A DNA stretch of 54,983 nt, from assembly GCA_002709045.1 (NCBI GenBank), contig PAPJ01000018.1, positions 1 through 54,983 on the forward strand, given 5' to 3'. Under the pieces are notes generated by a model, which saw only the letters and a program-made list of their open reading frames with translations, ran no database searches and was not told the origin of the DNA. This DNA is from Planctomycetaceae bacterium (lineage in GTDB: Bacteria > Planctomycetota > Planctomycetia > Pirellulales > Pirellulaceae). A program made the position numbers and the translations under genes. This document shows positions 7,374 through 16,651 of this stretch, piece by piece. Within the stretch, counting starts at the first letter, position 1. Every line of letters starts with the position of its first letter.

Positions 7374-8669
7374 TTAGAGTGCTTTGTTTGCAATATCAGT
7401 TCGATACCAACTACCGCGCCATTCGATCAATTTGGCTGCTTGATAAGCCGATACCTGAGCCGTTTTAAGATCCTCGCCAATCGCGGTCACTCCTAAAACA
7501 CGTCCACCGTTATTAATAATCGCTCCCGACTTACCAACCGTCGTTCCGGCATGAAAAACTTTAACGTTCTCCACGTTAGCCGCATCATCTAAACCACTTA
7601 TTACTCGACCCTTTTCATAACTTCCTGGATATCCTTGGCTTGCCATGACAACACAACAGGCTGGTCGCGGATCCCATTGCAATGGATCAATCCTCGCCAA
7701 GTCTTGATCAGCTACTGCTTCCAGCACGTCCACTAAATCAGATCTCAACCGCATTAATAAAGGCTGGCACTCCGGATCACCGAAGCGAACATTATATTCC
7801 AATACTTTGATCCCCTGAGGTCCCTTCATAAGCCCTGCATAGAGAACTCCTTGAAATGGGGTTCGGTTAGCCTTTAAAGCGTGTACCGTTGGAACCAGTA
7901 CATTCTCAGCCACCCAGGACATGTCATCCTCGGTAACCAGCGGTGCCGGACAATAAGCTCCCATACCTCCGGTATTCGGTCCAGTATCTCCATCATAGGC
8001 TGGCTTGTGATCCTGACAGGCGGGTAATGGAATAATCGTCTGGCCATCTGTAATCGCCAAAATACTGGCTTCCTGACCTTCCAATTTTTCTTCGATAATA
8101 AACTTAGTGCCTGCATCGCCAAAAACTTTGTCACGGGCAATTAACTCAACCGCCTCCAGTACTTCATGTTTTTTACTGCAAACGGTCACCCCCTTACCGG
8201 CTGCCAAACCATCAGCTTTAACAACCATCGGACATGCCGTGTTTGGAGACTCTCCCGGGTAACGGTCATGGATCATTTCAATTGCTGCATCGGCATCATG
8301 AAATTCCCAGTAATCAGCTGTCGGTACATTCCCGGCATTAAGGATTTCTTTACAAAATACTTTTGAGGCTTCTAATTGCGCCGCTGGTTTAGCTGGCCCA
8401 AAAATCTTCAGTCCCTCATCCTTAAAAATATCGACAATACCATCAGCCAATGGTACTTCAGGACCGACAATAGTCAGACCGACAGCATTTGCTTTAGCGT
8501 AACGAACCATCGCGCTGTAATCATCCGGATCAAGATCAACATTAACGGCATCCAACGCCGTCCCTGCATTACCCGGCGCGACAAAAACATCTTTCACACG
8601 GGAACTTTGAGAAATCTTCCAGGCCAGAGCGTGTTCGCGACCGCCACTACCAACTACCAGCACATTCAT
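7374..8669 (-). CDS. purD: Phosphoribosylamine-glycine ligase (GAR synthetase)
   Basis: 431 residues, normal length for PurD, a cytoplasmic ATP-grasp enzyme that joins glycine to 5-phosphoribosylamine in the second step of purine synthesis. The start carries the family signature VLVVGSGGREHALAWK. ATP-grasp features follow: VVKADGLAAGKGV near residue 150, the PNTGGMGAY signature near residue 232 and the metal-site EYNVRFGDPECQ near residue 290. The start is the ATG at 8667-8669. It is downstream of rnhA on the same strand with 96 bp between, so it may share a transcript with the DNA-metabolism genes. No other pur genes are near. Confidence 0.97.
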   Translation of the reverse strand: MNVLVVGSGGREHALAWKISQSSRVKDVFVAPGNAGTALDAVNVDLDPDDYSAMVRYAKANAVGLTIVGPEVPLADGIVDIFKDEGLKIFGPAKPAAQLEASKVFCKEILNAGNVPTADYWEFHDADAAIEMIHDRYPGESPNTACPMVVKADGLAAGKGVTVCSKKHEVLEAVELIARDKVFGDAGTKFIIEEKLEGQEASILAITDGQTIIPLPACQDHKPAYDGDTGPNTGGMGAYCPAPLVTEDDMSWVAENVLVPTVHALKANRTPFQGVLYAGLMKGPQGIKVLEYNVRFGDPECQPLLMRLRSDLVDVLEAVADQDLARIDPLQWDPRPACCVVMASQGYPGSYEKGRVISGLDDAANVENVKVFHAGTTVGKSGAIINNGGRVLGVTAIGEDLKTAQVSAYQAAKLIEWRGSWYRTDIANKAL

Positions 8670-8765
8670 TGTGGATCCATCCTTGAAAATCTAATGATCT
8701 GACTCGCCCATGAATATAACGCTCTACCCTGCGACACTCAAGCAGGGGAGCAAAAGCAAACCATG

Positions 8766-9218
8766 CTAACGATTCTTATAAGCCTGTACCGCTAACTCGT
8801 CACAACGATCATTCTCGGCATGACCGCTATGCCCGGCGACTCTGGTATATTTCAAATCATGCGATACCAGTAGTTGATCGAGTTGAACCCACAACTCCTG
8901 ATTCTTGATTGGTACCAACCGTCCTTTTTGCTTTCTCTTCCAACCGTTACGTTTCCAGCCGGCCATCCATTCCTGCATTCCTTTACCGACATACACACTG
9001 TCGGTAAACAACTCGACCTGACATGGTTTCTTCAATGCTTCCAGTCCTTCGATAACTGCCTGCAATTCCATACGGTTATTAGTGGTGTCGGCAGCATATC
9101 CATTGGCTTCTTTCTCTGTGCCGGTCGCCGGATCCCGCAAAATATATGCCCAGCCACCAGGCCCGGGATTCCCGCTACAGGCACCATCGGTAAATAGATG
9201 TATATGAGGTTTTTCCAT
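8766..9218 (-). CDS. rnhA: Ribonuclease HI
   Basis: 150 residues, the usual size. RNase HI cuts RNA in RNA-DNA hybrids with two metal ions. All four carboxylates are visible: Asp11 (FTDGACSGNPGPGG), Glu51 (NNRMELQA), Asp73 (FTDSVYV) and Asp140 (DRCDELA), together with His130 ten residues before the last. The basic handle (GWKRNGWKRKQKG) is present. It begins 26 bp after the sensor-kinase gene, suggesting one transcript. Confidence 0.97.
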   Translation of the reverse strand: MEKPHIHLFTDGACSGNPGPGGWAYILRDPATGTEKEANGYAADTTNNRMELQAVIEGLEALKKPCQVELFTDSVYVGKGMQEWMAGWKRNGWKRKQKGRLVPIKNQELWVQLDQLLVSHDLKYTRVAGHSGHAENDRCDELAVQAYKNR

Positions 9219-9244
9219 GAATACTCTCGTAAACTAATCAATTA

Positions 9245-11248
9245 CTATTCCAGTTTTTCGGACGGAGAATCATGCTCCGGGTGTTGATTCCGACTTTCCT
9301 TTGTTTCGACATCAGGATTTGTTTCGACATCAGGATTTGCATTAGTTTCCGGCAAGTTATTCTGCGGCTGATGAACATCATTATTCTGCTCATCAGACGG
9401 TTGGCTGTCTGCCGCAGTGGCAGGTAATTCCGTCTGGCTAGGATTCGGCTGATCCACGAAACCGTTGACATCTGATTTTGATTCGGGCTGAACAAGCGTT
9501 ATTTCACGTGGCAACAACACTGTAAACGTTGAGCCGATCCCCAGTTGACTCTCCACCGAAACTTCACCGCCAAGCATACGACAAATCTCTTTGACAATCG
9601 AAAGACCTAATCCGGTACCCGCATACTCACGTGTAAGATTATCCTGACCACTGGAAACATTACCCTGACGGAATTTCTCGAAAATTAATTCACGGTCTTG
9701 TTCGGCAATCCCGATCCCTGTATCAACCACTCGGATCACAAAGAACTCTTCCCGTTCTTCGCTATCTTCAAGCTTTACCACGATTCGGCCACCCTCAGGC
9801 GTAAACTTAATCGCATTGGACAACAGGTTTGTTAGCACTTGCTGTAACTTACCCTGATCCTGCAGCACGATCGGGTTCTCCATCTCCTCTTTAATTTCCA
9901 ATGAAAGATTTTTCTCTTCGACTAGCGATTTCACGAGATCACACTGAGCGCTGGTCACCAGTTGCAGGTTGAGTTCAACCGGACTGATCTCCTGCTTACC
10001 GGCTTCAATTTTTGCAAGATCAAGAATTTCATTAATCATTTCTAATAAAATCCTACCTGAACGCTGAATATTAGAAGCATATCGCTGTTGCTTTTCATTT
10101 AAAGCATCAACACCTTCCAGCACTTCAGAAAACCCAATAATGCTATTAAGCGGAGTACGCAATTCGTGACTCATATTGGCCATGAACTCATCTTTCATGC
10201 GGTTCATATCAAACAACTGCATATTAAGCTGAGCCATTTCATCGACCTTGATGTCCAGATCGGCGTTAACACTTTTCAATTCATCCTGCGTTTCAGTCAG
10301 ATGCCGCACCATTCTGTTAAAGGAGGTTCCCAGTTCTTCAAACTCATCATCAGTCGAAATTTCTGCCCGGGATTCCAAATCGCCGTGACTAATCCGATCG
10401 CTAACATCCCGCAAATGATTAAGTGGGCGTACGACTAAGAGACGAATAATAACGTACAAGGCGATCATCGAAACAAATACCGTCACGATGGCAACCGCAA
10501 TCAGAATGGCCCTCGCATTATGAATAGAGTTCTGAGTTTCCTCGTATGGAATATTTACCTTGATCACTGTAAACGGAAGTTCTGTACCGTCGACCGGCGT
10601 TCCCTGTCCCGCTCCTTCAACTCCCGGAGTTTGCTCACTATGACAAATCGTACAGGTGTTTCCCCAGCGAATTGGTTCGTAATATTGATACTCGTTAATA
10701 TCCTGAGCGACTCTTTCAACAAAGATTGGCCGTTCTTTATCGGTCACATCTTCAACAGAAAACAATTCAACAATATCTACATCCGGGACTTCCTGTTTGG
10801 GGTTCCCGTCTTCAACCTGTTCTAAAGCCCGTTCTGCCTCACGCGTTTCATCCAGCTTTTTCTCGAGTTGGTTAAGAATATTAACTTCCAATGCATTGCC
10901 GGGAATTCGCAAATTGGGAATCTGTTTCGGTTTCGATTCATTATCCTGCACGATGATTTCATGATTATGCCGACCATCGGTTCGGGCAAGTTGCTCACCC
11001 AACAGATCAGCAAATCCCTGCTTATCTTCACGTGTTTCCCAATAATTAAAATGAGGCTTCAACAGTGCGATGTCGACAACATCACGAGCAGTGGTGCGGG
11101 TGTTTTTCAGAATCAGATCAGAGCTGACCTTCTCTACTCCCCAAAAAGCTCCGGAAATAAGCAGCGTCAACCAAAACCCAAACAGCAAGCGGCACTTGCG
11201 TTCCAGGCTGGTCTCGCCTAACACTCGTCTCCAGGATTGCTGCACCAT
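9245..11248 (-). CDS. Membrane sensor histidine kinase with a periplasmic c-type heme motif
   Basis: 667 residues from the ATG at 11246-11248. A TTG 18 codons earlier is possible but less likely. Order: first membrane helix (about 22-40); periplasmic sensor domain (about 45-240) with CTICH (Cys199, Cys202, His203); second helix (about 250-272); HAMP; HisKA with SHELRTP (His361); HATPase with NLLSNAIKFTPEGG, DTGIGI and GTGLGL. The CXXCH in an exported domain indicates a covalently bound heme, so redox, gas or electron-flow sensing is inferred. The C-terminal 75 residues are a polar Asn/Asp/Pro/Gln-rich tail with a tandem repeat. No response regulator is adjacent: rnhA follows and recG precedes. 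Confidence 0.92.
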   Translation of the reverse strand: MVQQSWRRVLGETSLERKCRLLFGFWLTLLISGAFWGVEKVSSDLILKNTRTTARDVVDIALLKPHFNYWETREDKQGFADLLGEQLARTDGRHNHEIIVQDNESKPKQIPNLRIPGNALEVNILNQLEKKLDETREAERALEQVEDGNPKQEVPDVDIVELFSVEDVTDKERPIFVERVAQDINEYQYYEPIRWGNTCTICHSEQTPGVEGAGQGTPVDGTELPFTVIKVNIPYEETQNSIHNARAILIAVAIVTVFVSMIALYVIIRLLVVRPLNHLRDVSDRISHGDLESRAEISTDDEFEELGTSFNRMVRHLTETQDELKSVNADLDIKVDEMAQLNMQLFDMNRMKDEFMANMSHELRTPLNSIIGFSEVLEGVDALNEKQQRYASNIQRSGRILLEMINEILDLAKIEAGKQEISPVELNLQLVTSAQCDLVKSLVEEKNLSLEIKEEMENPIVLQDQGKLQQVLTNLLSNAIKFTPEGGRIVVKLEDSEEREEFFVIRVVDTGIGIAEQDRELIFEKFRQGNVSSGQDNLTREYAGTGLGLSIVKEICRMLGGEVSVESQLGIGSTFTVLLPREITLVQPESKSDVNGFVDQPNPSQTELPATAADSQPSDEQNNDVHQPQNNLPETNANPDVETNPDVETKESRNQHPEHDSPSEKLE
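9303..9338 (-). repeat. 18-bp tandem repeat (NPDVET x2) in the kinase tail
   Basis: Two identical 18-bp units (9303-9320, 9321-9338) encode Asn-Pro-Asp-Val-Glu-Thr twice in the low-complexity C-terminal tail of the sensor kinase. Perfect identity suggests a recent duplication by slippage. Confidence 0.8.
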
Positions 11249-11357
11249 AAAACCTGCTTCCGTAGAAGTAAAAAGAGTGACGACGCGCGCAGCCGCGTTC
11301 AATCTTCATTTATTCTATTCCAAATAGTCCACAGCAACCAATGCATGAATTCCGGTT

Positions 11358-13457
11358 CTAACCGACGTCACCTACATCCAACACTCGACCGTATCGACGC
11401 AGCACTTGTTTACGAAGTTTCACAAACTCTGTACTTTGCAACCCAGGATCACTTTCGAGCATTGCTTGTGCATCATCTCGTGCTAACTCAACGATTGCTC
11501 TGTCGCGACGCAAATCAGCTACTCGCAGTGGAGGCATACCATGCTGCTTCGTTCCGAATAAATCACCGGGACCGCGTAAATCAAAGTCGATTTCCGCTAA
11601 CTCAAATCCATCGAGAGTATTTACAAATGCCTGCAAACGATGTTCCGCTTCATCTGTTACAGGCGTTCCAAAAACACATACATATCCGGTATGATGACCA
11701 CGTCGGACTCGGCCGCGCAACTGATGCAATTGAGCCAGTCCGAACTGCTGAGCATCTTCAATGGTCATCACAGAAGCGTTGGGGACATTGACGCCAACTT
11801 CGATTACAGAAGTCGCCACCAACACGTCCAATTCATGGCTATGGAACCGATGCATAGTATCTTCTTTATCGGCTGGCGACATTTTGCCATGCACAACTCC
11901 GATCCTGAAGTCTGACAAAATGCGATTTTTCAGTCCTTCATAGATCTCCTCGACACTCATCAAGTCTTCACGTGTTGCCCTTTCCACCGTTGACGCAATC
12001 ACGTATCCCTGTCTGCCTTCACGTAACTTACCGCGGAAAAAATCCCACCACTTCTCACGCTCGGCAGAATCACCTAAATAGGAATGCACCGGTTGCTGAT
12101 GATCAGGCCCCTGCCGAATCGTGGAAATATCAAGATCTGCAAACATTCCCATGGCAATCGTACGGGGAATCGGAGTGGCAGACATAACCAGATAATGAGG
12201 ATCCAGACCGTTATTTCGTACAGCCATGCGCTGCCGAACCCCAAATTTGTGCTGTTCATCGATGACTACCAACGCTAATGACTTAAACTCAACTTCTTCA
12301 CTGGCCACACTATGAGTGCCAATCAGCAAATCAATTTCTCCGGTAACTAATTCATTCAATACCTGACGACGCTGCGTAGTAGTCATCGAACCGGTTAACA
12401 GCCCAATGTTAACACGTGAGTTTTTAAGATCTTCCTGAAGTGTCCTGTAGTGTTGCTGAGCCAGTATTTCGGTAGGAGCCATCAACACTGCCTGATGACC
12501 ATGGGCAACGCTCAGCAGCATCGCATATTCGGCTACTACCGTCTTACCACTTCCAACATCACCCTGGAGAAGACGATTCATGGGCTGACTGTTAGCCATG
12601 TCATGACAGATATCCTGCACGACCCGTTGTTGTGCGGCCGTTAATTCAAACGGGAACCGAGCTGTAATGCGAGCATGAATCCTGGCATCCGTTTTTAACT
12701 CCGGAGCCTTATTCGTGATACTGTGATGCCAACGTCTTAGCGCTAATGCTAACTGGAGAACTAATAATTCCTGATAAACAAAACGCAGACGATGATGATC
12801 AACGTCTGCCAGTGAATCAGGCATATGAATGCCACGTACCGCCTCGTGAATCGAGCCAATTCCTTTCTGTGTTCTAATCAGTTCAGGAATCGCTTCTTCC
12901 AATTCTTGAACATAATCTTCCACCGCATTACGAATCAGTTTTCGAATCGCAGGTTGACTAATTCCTTGCGACAATCGGTAGACCGGCAGCACTTCATTAC
13001 CCTGCACTTCGGTATCTTCATCGACCATCGAAATCCTCGGATGTGTCATCTCCCAACGATCTGCTTTCGGTTTCGCCAACCCGGATAAAACGATGCGATC
13101 ACCCGCCTGAAACTTGCCTTTCATAAAGTGCATATTGAACCAGGTAGCTTTAAGCAGAGAACCTGCGCATCCCACCGTCATCGAAAAGAGGGATTTGCCA
13201 TAGCGTGTACGCCCCGCTCGGATCTCCTCAATCTCACCTATTACGGTAATCTCAGATGCCTCTTCCAGTTCAGCCAAATCGACCAGTTCACCAGTACACT
13301 CGTAATCACGGGGAAAGAAAAACAACAGATCCCGGATCGTACCTACCCCCAGCTTTTCCAGTGGGCTACTCCACAAACCCCGGTAACCACGCAGCAATGA
13401 AACCGGACTTGTCAGCGTCGGTTTACGTGGAACGTCTGTACGTTCAGGATACTTCAT
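11358..13457 (-). CDS. recG: ATP-dependent DNA helicase RecG
   Basis: 699 residues, typical length. RecG remodels stalled forks and branched recombination intermediates. An N-terminal wedge/OB region (about 1-230, FFFPRDYE near 47) is followed by two helicase lobes: Walker A GDVGSGKT, motif II DEQHKFGV (family usually DEQHRFGV), motif III MSATPIPRT, and the C-terminal QLRGRVRRG segment, where most RecG proteins have QLRGRVGRG. That Gly-to-Arg change in motif VI is worth noting. The start ATG is at 13455-13457. priA lies 79 bp upstream on the same strand, a functional pairing in fork rescue and replication restart. Confidence 0.97.
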   Translation of the reverse strand: MKYPERTDVPRKPTLTSPVSLLRGYRGLWSSPLEKLGVGTIRDLLFFFPRDYECTGELVDLAELEEASEITVIGEIEEIRAGRTRYGKSLFSMTVGCAGSLLKATWFNMHFMKGKFQAGDRIVLSGLAKPKADRWEMTHPRISMVDEDTEVQGNEVLPVYRLSQGISQPAIRKLIRNAVEDYVQELEEAIPELIRTQKGIGSIHEAVRGIHMPDSLADVDHHRLRFVYQELLVLQLALALRRWHHSITNKAPELKTDARIHARITARFPFELTAAQQRVVQDICHDMANSQPMNRLLQGDVGSGKTVVAEYAMLLSVAHGHQAVLMAPTEILAQQHYRTLQEDLKNSRVNIGLLTGSMTTTQRRQVLNELVTGEIDLLIGTHSVASEEVEFKSLALVVIDEQHKFGVRQRMAVRNNGLDPHYLVMSATPIPRTIAMGMFADLDISTIRQGPDHQQPVHSYLGDSAEREKWWDFFRGKLREGRQGYVIASTVERATREDLMSVEEIYEGLKNRILSDFRIGVVHGKMSPADKEDTMHRFHSHELDVLVATSVIEVGVNVPNASVMTIEDAQQFGLAQLHQLRGRVRRGHHTGYVCVFGTPVTDEAEHRLQAFVNTLDGFELAEIDFDLRGPGDLFGTKQHGMPPLRVADLRRDRAIVELARDDAQAMLESDPGLQSTEFVKLRKQVLRRYGRVLDVGDVG

Positions 13458-13478
13458 AATCTGTATTCTACCGTGACA

Positions 13479-13523
13479 GTCAGGTCTGAAATAAAAAAAA
13501 GATCAGACTGACAGACACCTGAC
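13479..13523 (-). promoter_or_regulatory. Alternative-pairing inverted repeats between priA and recG
   Basis: The arm GTCAGGTCTGA (13479-13489) can pair with either TCAGACTGAC (13503-13512, one bulge) or CAGACACCTGAC (13512-13523, two-base bulge). The two partners are adjacent, so the stems are mutually exclusive. An A/T-run lies in the loop. This could be a terminator, attenuator or processing site within the priA-recG transcript; function is inferred. Confidence 0.35.
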
Positions 13524-13536
13524 GATAAAGAAAATT

Positions 13537-15867
13537 TTACAACATACTCAGCGGATCTACATCCACCACCCACTGAATCCCCTCCACAGGTCTGGCATGT
13601 TCATATACCTTGCTAACAGCCTTTCTCAGCAATTCTCCATCAGTACTTATCAGCAAAACATGGATTCTGTATCTATCACGAAGTTTACCGATGGGTGCTG
13701 TTGCCGGTCCTAGAATTCGCACCTCATCCTCTCGGCCGGCCAAATTCTCTTTACAATGCTGAACCAGATCCCCGGCATACGCCATCGTGGCTGCCTGATC
13801 AACTCCGCGTATGATCAGACGTATCATTTTAGTAAACGGGGGATAGCCAAACTGTTCCCGACCTGGTAACTCACGTTCAGCAAACATCTCATATTCATGC
13901 TTGGTGGCTGCCTGAATAGCTAAATGTTCAGGGGTATAAGTCTGCACCAGCACCCGTCCTTCTACCTCACCCCGACCTGTTCGGCCGGCGACCTGAGTCA
14001 CCAATTGAAAGGTTCGTTCTCCGGCGCGAAAGTCCGGGAAGTGCAACGCCGTATCAGCATTGATAACTCCGACTAACATAACATTGGGAAAGTCCAGCCC
14101 TTTAGCAATCATCTGTGTGCCAACCAGTATTTTGACTTCACCATTACGAAAACTATCTAACGCCTGCTCATGAGAATTAGGACGTTGCATCGTGTCCGAG
14201 TCCATTCGCAGAACAGATACGCCGGGGAATCGGTTTTTTACTTCCTCTTCTAAACGCTGGGTACCCAATCCACCAAAGCGAATCGCGTCCCCTCCGCAAT
14301 CCGGGCATCTTTTTGGAGCGGTCATCTGATAATCGCAATAATGACATAATGCTAACTCTCGACGCTGACCGCTAATCCCATACCGATGATGAGTTAGTGA
14401 AATTTCACATTGCGGACATTCCAGTACAAATCCACAGGCCGGACATTGAATATTGGTGGAATAACCACGTCGGTTGAGCAAGAGAATGATCTGACCGTCA
14501 TCCCGAATTGTCTGATCAATAGCCGTACTAAGCTGCCGGCTAATCGAACCATAGCTTTGCTTACTTCGTCCTTCATGCCGCAAATCAACTGTGGCAACTG
14601 CCGGTAACGGACGATTCATTACCCGCTCGGGCAACGACACCAACTCGTATTCACCGGTCTTCGCTTTATGCCAGGTTTCAAGAGCGGGCGTCGCAGATCC
14701 CAGCACCAGAGGAATATTTTGCAATTGGGCACGCTTGACCGCAACATCGCGCGCGTGGTAACGAGGTGTCGTTTCCTGTTTAAAGGAAGTCTCATGTTCC
14801 TCATCCAACACAATCAGTCCTAAACGAGCTGTGGGGGCAAAAATAGCACTCCGTGCACCAACCACCACCTGCACCTCTCCGTTGGCGATCTGCTGCCAAT
14901 GCCAGTGGCGCTCAGCATCACTTAAATGACTATGCAGAACCGCCACGCTGTCAAAGCGGGACCGGAATCGCTGTCGCGTTTGAGGTGTCAGTGAAATTTC
15001 AGGCACCAACACAATGGCCTGACGTCCATAGCTGATCACTTCCTCAATTGCCTGAATATAAACCTCCGTTTTTCCACTACCGGTAATCCCGTGCATCAGA
15101 ATCGTCTTGTGTTGATCCTGTTTTACCGCAGAAGTAATAGAATCCAGAGCCCGGCGTTGATCCTGATTTAATGTCAATGCCTGCTCTCGTTCCAACACTT
15201 CCTGTTGAATATCGTGCTTATAAATCCGACGCTTCTCAACTTGTAGCAGTCTCTTGTTTGTCAAACTCCTTAAAGGAGCCTGTGTACATCCGACCTGTTT
15301 ACAAATCTGATCACCTGTGAGCCAAACTTTTTGTCCTTTCAGGACTTCGACAATACGTTGCTGCTTAGCCGGCAGTTTCTCAATGTCTATCGTTGTCAGA
15401 TTAGTCGGGTTAAGCGCATAGAATTTCACAGCCCGGGTTCCAGCCAGACTTCTTACTCCTGCCGGAATCAATGCTTCCAATACCTGACCAGGCCGAGCCA
15501 GATAATAATCCGACATCCAGTTGGTAAGTTCCAGCATCCGTGGGCACACTAAGGTCGTCCTGTCCAGAACAGCAGCGACCGGTTTCATCTTATAGTCGGA
15601 TTTAAATTCACCGGTTTCATGATGAATCGCGACGCAATATCCGATGACTATACGATTTCCTCGCCCCAAAGGGACTTCAACACGTCGGCCGACCTGCACT
15701 TCCGCCCGCAAAGCATCTGGAATGAGATAATCAAACGGTCCCCAGGGAACCTCCGAGAAAACAACCGTGGCTAATGAACGATCCCGGGCCGCATCCACTT
15801 CCCATGGCGCAGGATGTTGTGGCATTTCAAAGGCATCGTCTTCAAATAATCCCTGCTGCCGATCCAT
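13537..15867 (-). CDS. priA: Primosomal replication restart helicase PriA
   Basis: 776 residues. PriA reloads the replisome at repaired forks. Visible parts: N-terminal DNA-binding region (PWGPFDYLIPDAL near residue 40), Walker A HGITGSGKTEVY, motif II DEEHETSFKQ followed by YHARDVAVKRA, then the zinc-binding insert with paired cysteines (CPACG, CPQCE, CHYCD, CPDCGG) and the GTQRLEEEV and GTQMIAKGLDFPNV motifs. Eight Zn cysteines are present. The start ATG is at 15865-15867, divergent from nadD across 166 bp. It is probably the first gene of the priA-recG-kinase-rnhA-purD run. Confidence 0.97.
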   Translation of the reverse strand: MDRQQGLFEDDAFEMPQHPAPWEVDAARDRSLATVVFSEVPWGPFDYLIPDALRAEVQVGRRVEVPLGRGNRIVIGYCVAIHHETGEFKSDYKMKPVAAVLDRTTLVCPRMLELTNWMSDYYLARPGQVLEALIPAGVRSLAGTRAVKFYALNPTNLTTIDIEKLPAKQQRIVEVLKGQKVWLTGDQICKQVGCTQAPLRSLTNKRLLQVEKRRIYKHDIQQEVLEREQALTLNQDQRRALDSITSAVKQDQHKTILMHGITGSGKTEVYIQAIEEVISYGRQAIVLVPEISLTPQTRQRFRSRFDSVAVLHSHLSDAERHWHWQQIANGEVQVVVGARSAIFAPTARLGLIVLDEEHETSFKQETTPRYHARDVAVKRAQLQNIPLVLGSATPALETWHKAKTGEYELVSLPERVMNRPLPAVATVDLRHEGRSKQSYGSISRQLSTAIDQTIRDDGQIILLLNRRGYSTNIQCPACGFVLECPQCEISLTHHRYGISGQRRELALCHYCDYQMTAPKRCPDCGGDAIRFGGLGTQRLEEEVKNRFPGVSVLRMDSDTMQRPNSHEQALDSFRNGEVKILVGTQMIAKGLDFPNVMLVGVINADTALHFPDFRAGERTFQLVTQVAGRTGRGEVEGRVLVQTYTPEHLAIQAATKHEYEMFAERELPGREQFGYPPFTKMIRLIIRGVDQAATMAYAGDLVQHCKENLAGREDEVRILGPATAPIGKLRDRYRIHVLLISTDGELLRKAVSKVYEHARPVEGIQWVVDVDPLSML

Positions 15868-16033
15868 TCATCAAACATCCGTGTCACAGTCTTAGAGTTA
15901 CCAGATAGTCTACCGCAGGAACAACATTCTGTGTAACCATTAAACCTCCTGACAATTCAGACTCTAGGTGCCTCCGCCATCAGGTGATACACTCAAAGTA
16001 CAAAGCAATACTCTTATTATTTAATTTTTTTCT

Positions 16034-16651
16034 ATGGCACGTATCGGAATCATTGGCGGTAGTTTTGATCCTGTTCACTACGGGCACCTGTTGCTCGCTG
16101 AATGTGGGCGTGAGCAATGTGCACTGGATGAAGTCTGGTTTATACCGACTTACATCAGCCCTTTTAAGCAAGCCGGAAGCCAGGCATCGAAGACTCAACG
16201 ACGGGACATGTTGACGCTGGCGATTGCCAGTCATCCAAGCTTTTCAATTAATGATATTGAATGGCTACGAGAAGGTGTCAGCTATACCTGCGAAACACTT
16301 GAAGCTCTGACAGAAAAACATCCCGAACACGAGTTTTTATTTCTCCTGGGAGCTGACTCACTGGCTGATTTTGCTGATTGGAAAAAACCTCAGCAGATCT
16401 GTAAACTGGCGACACTGGCCATCGTCTCCCGACCGGGTAGCCCGCCGCCTAATCTGAATATACTCAGCCCTTTTGCGGACGCTGAATATCTGGAACAAGT
16501 CGCCGATGCTCAAATTACCATGCCGGCGATGGATCTAAGCAGTTCGAATATTCGAAAACTTGTTGGCTCGCAACAGTCAATTCGCTACAGACTTCCGCGA
16601 GCAGTGGAACAGTACATTGCTACTGAGAAACTCTATCAGGATGAATTCTAA
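16034..16651 (+). CDS. nadD: Nicotinate-nucleotide adenylyltransferase
   Basis: 205 residues. NadD makes nicotinic acid adenine dinucleotide from NaMN and ATP in NAD synthesis. The nucleotidyltransferase signature GGSFDPVHYGHL is at residues 9-20, LGADSLADFADW is in the middle and SSSNIRK near the C-terminus. The ATG at 16034 follows a T-rich tract and has no clear Shine-Dalgarno sequence. Its TAA stop is directly followed by the stop of the convergent VIT/vWA gene, with no base between. Confidence 0.95.
   Translation: MARIGIIGGSFDPVHYGHLLLAECGREQCALDEVWFIPTYISPFKQAGSQASKTQRRDMLTLAIASHPSFSINDIEWLREGVSYTCETLEALTEKHPEHEFLFLLGADSLADFADWKKPQQICKLATLAIVSRPGSPPPNLNILSPFADAEYLEQVADAQITMPAMDLSSSNIRKLVGSQQSIRYRLPRAVEQYIATEKLYQDEF

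Noticed and set aside
8722..8750. Hairpin CCCTGC/GCAGGG between rnhA and purD as a terminator
   Set aside because: The stem is good but no U-run follows on the minus strand, so it is not supported as a terminator.
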